A stretch of DNA of 34,007 nt from positions 1-34,007 of the forward strand of contig JBKPGF010000001.1 in the NCBI GenBank assembly GCA_046729255.1, read 5' to 3'. Source of the DNA: PALSA-612 sp046729255. Its GTDB lineage: Bacteria > Actinomycetota > Thermoleophilia > Gaiellales > Gaiellaceae. Below are positions 31,050 to 34,007 of this stretch, in pieces. The position numbers were made by a program, and so were the translations under genes. Each line of letters opens with the position of its first letter. The first letter of the stretch is position 1. The notes beneath the pieces are model-generated. The model was given only the letters and a program-made list of their open reading frames with translations, was not told where the DNA came from and did not search any database.

Positions 31050-33224
31050 GTGTTGACGACCAGCGATGCCGCCCCGGTGGCGGTCGCCCGCGAGCGGACC
31101 TGGTTCGACCGGGTGTACGCCGCGCTACCGCTCACGACGATCTTCATCTGGCTCGCGGCGCTCTACGCGTATCAATCCTGGCGCCACTCGTCGCCCTGGC
31201 TCTTCACCGACGAGCTCGAGCTGACGCAGCTCTCCCGGAGCATCGCGGAGACGGGCGAGGCGGCGCGGCGCGGCGAGCCCCACTTCTTCGAAACGCTCTA
31301 CACGTATCTCACGGCGCCTGCCTGGTGGCTCGACTCGACGTCGCAAGCCTACGACCTCGTCCGCTACATCGGCGTGTTCGTCATGACCGCCGTCATCTTC
31401 CCGACGTACTTCCTCGCCCGCACGATCGTCGGCAAGCCCGCCGCGCTGTTCGCGGCCACCGGCACCGCCGCTGTCCCCGCTCTCGCGTACTCGCAGGTGA
31501 TCTCCGAGGAGGCGCTCGCGTACCCGTACGCAGCGCTCTGCTTCTTCCTCATCGTCAAGGCGCTCGCGGTACAGACGCGCTGGTGGATCGCCGGCTCCGT
31601 CGTCGCCTCGCTCGTCGCACCCCTGGTCCGCGGCGAGCTGGGAGTGATCGCGGTGACCTTTGGCTTGGCCGCGTTCATCTACTTCCTCACGAGCGAGGGG
31701 GGGAAGCGCTGGCGTTCGCGCTGGTCGACCTGGGACTGGATCGGCGGCGTCGTGCTGGCGACCGGCGCGATCGTCTTCTTCTCGGCCGTCGCGGGGAACT
31801 TCTCGCACAGCTGGAGCATCGCGACGGGTCACTACCGCGGACGGATGATCGAGTACGGCGTCTGGGCGGGCGGCGCGTTCGTCATCGGTCTCGGCGTCCT
31901 GCCCGTCGTCGCCGCCCTCGCGGGGCTCGTTCGCCCCAAGGAGGAGGAGCGGACGGCGACACTTCGTGCCTTCACCGCGATCCTCCTCGCCGCACTCATC
32001 TGCTTCGGCCTCTACACCGCCGTCAAAGCTTCGTATCTGTCGACGAGTTTCGGCACAGTGATCGTCGAGCGGAACCTCATCTACCTCATCCCGCTCATCT
32101 TCGTCGGTACCGCACTCTGGCTCGAGAGGCCGTACCTGCACTGGATCCCTCTCGCGGCGGCGGCTGCCTTCGTCGCATACCTGCTGGTGTCGGCCAACTA
32201 CGCGCTCGAGAACGTCCCCTACTCGGACGCGCTCGGATTGGCGATCGCGCAGATGTCGAATCGCAACCTCGCGTTCACCGACGACGGGGTTCAGTGGGCA
32301 CTCATCGCCACACTCGCGATCTCGGTGTTGCTGCTCGTCCTGCCGAGGCTCCTGGGACCCAGGCGGAGCGCCGTACGTGTGGTGCTCGGGATGACGGTAG
32401 CGCTCGTGCTCGCCTGGACGCTCACTGGACAGATCTCCGCGGCGAAGTACTCGAACGACTCTGGCGATCTCATCACGCGGAACTACCCGAGGCCGCTGAC
32501 GTGGCTCGACGACATCACCGGCGGAGAGCCGACGCTCTACCTCGGGCAGAACGTCAACACGGGCGCCGCGCTCGGCATCTGGCTCACGGAGTTCTGGAAC
32601 CGGTCGCTGAAGAAGGTGTGGAGCCTCGACGGCACCGCGCCCGGCCCGGGACCTGTGCTGACGCCTGATCTCGTGGCCGCGGACGGACGGCTTGCCCCCG
32701 ATCCGGGCGTTCGCTACGTCCTCGCCGAGCGTGGCGTCGACATCGCCGGCAAGCTCGTCGCCAGGCCGCCCGAGTCGGGACGCTGGTTCGTCTACAGGCT
32801 CGACGGGCCGCTGCGCCTGGCCCACGCCGAGACGGGCGTGTTCGTGGACGGGTGGATGGGCGCCCAGAGCGCCTACAACCAGTACGTGTCGCCACGCGGC
32901 AAAGGCGGAGACATGGTCGTGCGGCTAGGCCGCTGGGCATGGGGCGGCCCCGACAAGCCGGGCAAGGTGCTGATCCGTGTGGGAACGCTCGTCAAAGGCA
33001 TCGACAACCAGCCGCACATCGGCGAGGTGACGGCCGCTCGGCGCTGGGAGATCCACAGCTTCTCGCGCAAGACGTTCGTCATCCCTGCGCCGGCGCCGCC
33101 GTTCCGCGTCGAGGTGACCGTCCGCCCCACGTTCTCGCCTTCGGACTACGAGGGCGAGTCCGACCTGCGCGAGCTCGGCGCCCAGGTCGGCTATTTCTTC
33201 ATTCCGCACGGCTCGCGCCGATGA
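31050..33224 (+). CDS. Large membrane glycosyltransferase-like protein (GT-C type)
   Basis: About 724 residues from GTG 31050 (TTG 31053 also possible). The frame is open back to 30972, but that part is palindrome sequence. After a first membrane helix (LTTIFIWLAALYAYQSW) an outer loop has WLFTDELELTQLSRSIAETG, an acidic DE pair as in GT-C enzymes that use polyprenyl-linked sugars. About eleven further helices follow to residue 450. The last 270 residues are soluble, outside the membrane, with beta-rich motifs (YVSPRGKGGDMVVRLGRWAW, FRVEVTVRPTFSPSDY). It probably transfers a sugar to a lipid-linked glycan or wall polymer. Acceptor unknown. Its end overlaps the convergent methyltransferase by 26 bases. 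Confidence 0.82.
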   Translation: MLTTSDAAPVAVARERTWFDRVYAALPLTTIFIWLAALYAYQSWRHSSPWLFTDELELTQLSRSIAETGEAARRGEPHFFETLYTYLTAPAWWLDSTSQAYDLVRYIGVFVMTAVIFPTYFLARTIVGKPAALFAATGTAAVPALAYSQVISEEALAYPYAALCFFLIVKALAVQTRWWIAGSVVASLVAPLVRGELGVIAVTFGLAAFIYFLTSEGGKRWRSRWSTWDWIGGVVLATGAIVFFSAVAGNFSHSWSIATGHYRGRMIEYGVWAGGAFVIGLGVLPVVAALAGLVRPKEEERTATLRAFTAILLAALICFGLYTAVKASYLSTSFGTVIVERNLIYLIPLIFVGTALWLERPYLHWIPLAAAAAFVAYLLVSANYALENVPYSDALGLAIAQMSNRNLAFTDDGVQWALIATLAISVLLLVLPRLLGPRRSAVRVVLGMTVALVLAWTLTGQISAAKYSNDSGDLITRNYPRPLTWLDDITGGEPTLYLGQNVNTGAALGIWLTEFWNRSLKKVWSLDGTAPGPGPVLTPDLVAADGRLAPDPGVRYVLAERGVDIAGKLVARPPESGRWFVYRLDGPLRLAHAETGVFVDGWMGAQSAYNQYVSPRGKGGDMVVRLGRWAWGGPDKPGKVLIRVGTLVKGIDNQPHIGEVTAARRWEIHSFSRKTFVIPAPAPPFRVEVTVRPTFSPSDYEGESDLRELGAQVGYFFIPHGSRR

Positions 33225-33825
33225 CGTAAGTGAAGCGAAAGCGAAGCAGCGCGCGGGCCAACGGGCCCGAGCCCTCGGCGGCGCGGAGACCGGCGGCCAG
33301 CGGCCGAGGCAGGCTGTGTCGCTGAGGAAAGAGGAACGGACGCATCGCGACGCGCTCGAGCCCGACGGCGCGGAGGTCGGCGACGACGTCCTCGATGTGG
33401 TACTGACGGGGGTTGAGGTCGAAGACGAGCTTGCGTTCCGTGTATCCGGCGACGTGGCGGAAGAACGCGCGGCGGTCGCGAGCGTAGTAGAGGGCGCGAA
33501 AGCACGTCGAGCACGCAACCGGCGCCGGGGGCCGGTAGTCGTTGAGGTCGCCGATTTCGATCTCGGCCCTGCCGCCGACGCGACGCAGAGCGGCTTCCGC
33601 CATCGGGCTCGATAGATCGACGCCGATGTAGCGGAGGCCGCGGGCAAGCAGCGGCTCGGCCAGGCCGGCGTCGCCACAGGCGAGATCGAGAACGACGTCG
33701 CCGGCGGCAAGCGGGGTGCCCAGCGACACGATGAGGTCGGCGCGGTGCGCGAGGTAGCCGGTCGGATCGGCGTACGCCGTGTCGGTCCAGCCCTCCGCCT
33801 GAGGGTCATATTTGTGGGTCGTCAC
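33199..33825 (-). CDS. Class I SAM-dependent methyltransferase
   Basis: 208 residues from GTG 33825, whose GTGA overlaps the stop of the upstream glycosyltransferase. The frame stays open to 33972 but that part is the other gene's shadow. GDVVLDLACGDAGLAEPLLA is the SAM-binding loop, RYIGVDLSSPM gives the acidic ribose ligand, and STCFRALYYARDRRAFF holds motif IV. KLVFDLNPRQYHIEDV is the region after it. The C-terminal 50 residues are basic and could lie along the membrane. Position suggests methylation of a sugar or lipid-linked intermediate in glycan assembly. Substrate unknown. Confidence 0.85.
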   Translation of the reverse strand: MTTHKYDPQAEGWTDTAYADPTGYLAHRADLIVSLGTPLAAGDVVLDLACGDAGLAEPLLARGLRYIGVDLSSPMAEAALRRVGGRAEIEIGDLNDYRPPAPVACSTCFRALYYARDRRAFFRHVAGYTERKLVFDLNPRQYHIEDVVADLRAVGLERVAMRPFLFPQRHSLPRPLAAGLRAAEGSGPLARALLRFRFTYVIGASRAE

Positions 33826-34007
33826 AGCGCTCTGAGGCGCTCGGGATGCTTGCGGACGAAGCGGAGGATGCCGCGCCAGTGCCATAAGGTGCGCGTCGTC
33901 CAGAACCGCTTGTCTGTCTCTGCGTCCCAGCGATGGCGCACGACTGCGGCGGGGACGTACCAGCGCTCCCACCCCGCCTTTGCGGCGCGGTAGCAGAGGT
34001 CGATCTC
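33822..34007 (-). CDS. C-terminal fragment of a family 2 glycosyltransferase, 5' end outside window
   Basis: 61 residues and a stop are readable on the minus strand, entering from the right edge. EIDLCYRAAKAGWERWYVPA followed by AVVRHR matches the conserved end of GT2 enzymes, where ED(V/I)DLC.R....GW marks the acceptor-side base and VRH(R/H) follows. The rest (TLWHWRGILRFVRKHPERL) is basic. It is the gene upstream of, and overlapping, the methyltransferase. Only the end is seen, so sugar specificity and full length cannot be given. Confidence 0.8.
   Translation of the reverse strand, partial: EIDLCYRAAKAGWERWYVPAAVVRHRWDAETDKRFWTTRTLWHWRGILRFVRKHPERLRAL

Noticed and set aside
30868..31056. 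62-codon frame starting at ATGA after the PNPT fusion
   Set aside because: It is made entirely of the palindromic element 30875-31048 and has unnatural composition.

Overview
The window is uniformly GC-rich, densely packed, and dominated by GTG/TTG starts and 4-base gene overlaps. It carries a complete coenzyme F420 gene set (fbiC as one CofG-CofH fusion, cofC, cofD, cofE) next to an F420-dependent glucose-6-phosphate dehydrogenase and an F420-type PNPOx-fold protein. Together these indicate a high-GC actinobacterium, most likely a deep-branching Thermoleophilia (Gaiellales/Solirubrobacterales type). That placement is inference; there is no rRNA or marker tree here. No tRNA, rRNA, IS element or CRISPR array is visible.

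Layout. (1) 1-4144, minus strand: a tightly overlapping operon gntR-caiB-HMG-CoA-lyase-hyuA for CoA-linked acid catabolism, with a palindromic operator over its own -10 box. (2) 4192-9921: an acidic coiled-coil orphan, then a catabolic module of ureohydrolase, cytosolic CE4 amidohydrolase and CoA-acylating semialdehyde dehydrogenase, divergent from a class III aminotransferase. This would suit guanidino-acid or beta-amino-acid breakdown. (3) 10001-11973: a secreted protein, a shortened 2-hydroxyacid dehydrogenase and an ArsN1/PAT-type acetyltransferase. (4) 11970-22629: the F420 region (F420 oxidoreductase, fbiC, cofC, fgd, cofE, cofD) with a GAF-GGDEF multi-sensor protein and a PolX-like protein whose polymerase site looks dead while its PHP site is intact. 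(5) 22964-26075: hemE-hemH-wzt in one overlapping operon. (6) 26180-34007: a surface-polysaccharide region with Wzm permease, methyltransferases, a PNPT/FlaA1-type fusion, a GT-C glycosyltransferase and a GT2 fragment.

The most unusual content lies between genes. One family of short structured repeats (7993-8112, 18888-19006 and a tandem pair at 22653-22935) shares an AAGGAGG box followed by a stem. That stem either closes on a 3-base loop or encloses a covarying multi-hairpin domain of roughly 85 bases. A second family (28854-28963 and 30875-31048) consists of long imperfect palindromes sharing two conserved boxes around a completely different apical hairpin. One of these fills the gap between two genes almost to the base. 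Six genes also have a TANNNT hexamer exactly 6 or 7 bases before the start codon, which points to leaderless transcription and fixes several start sites.

All calls come from reading the sequence and from remembered family motifs. No database search or folding program was run.
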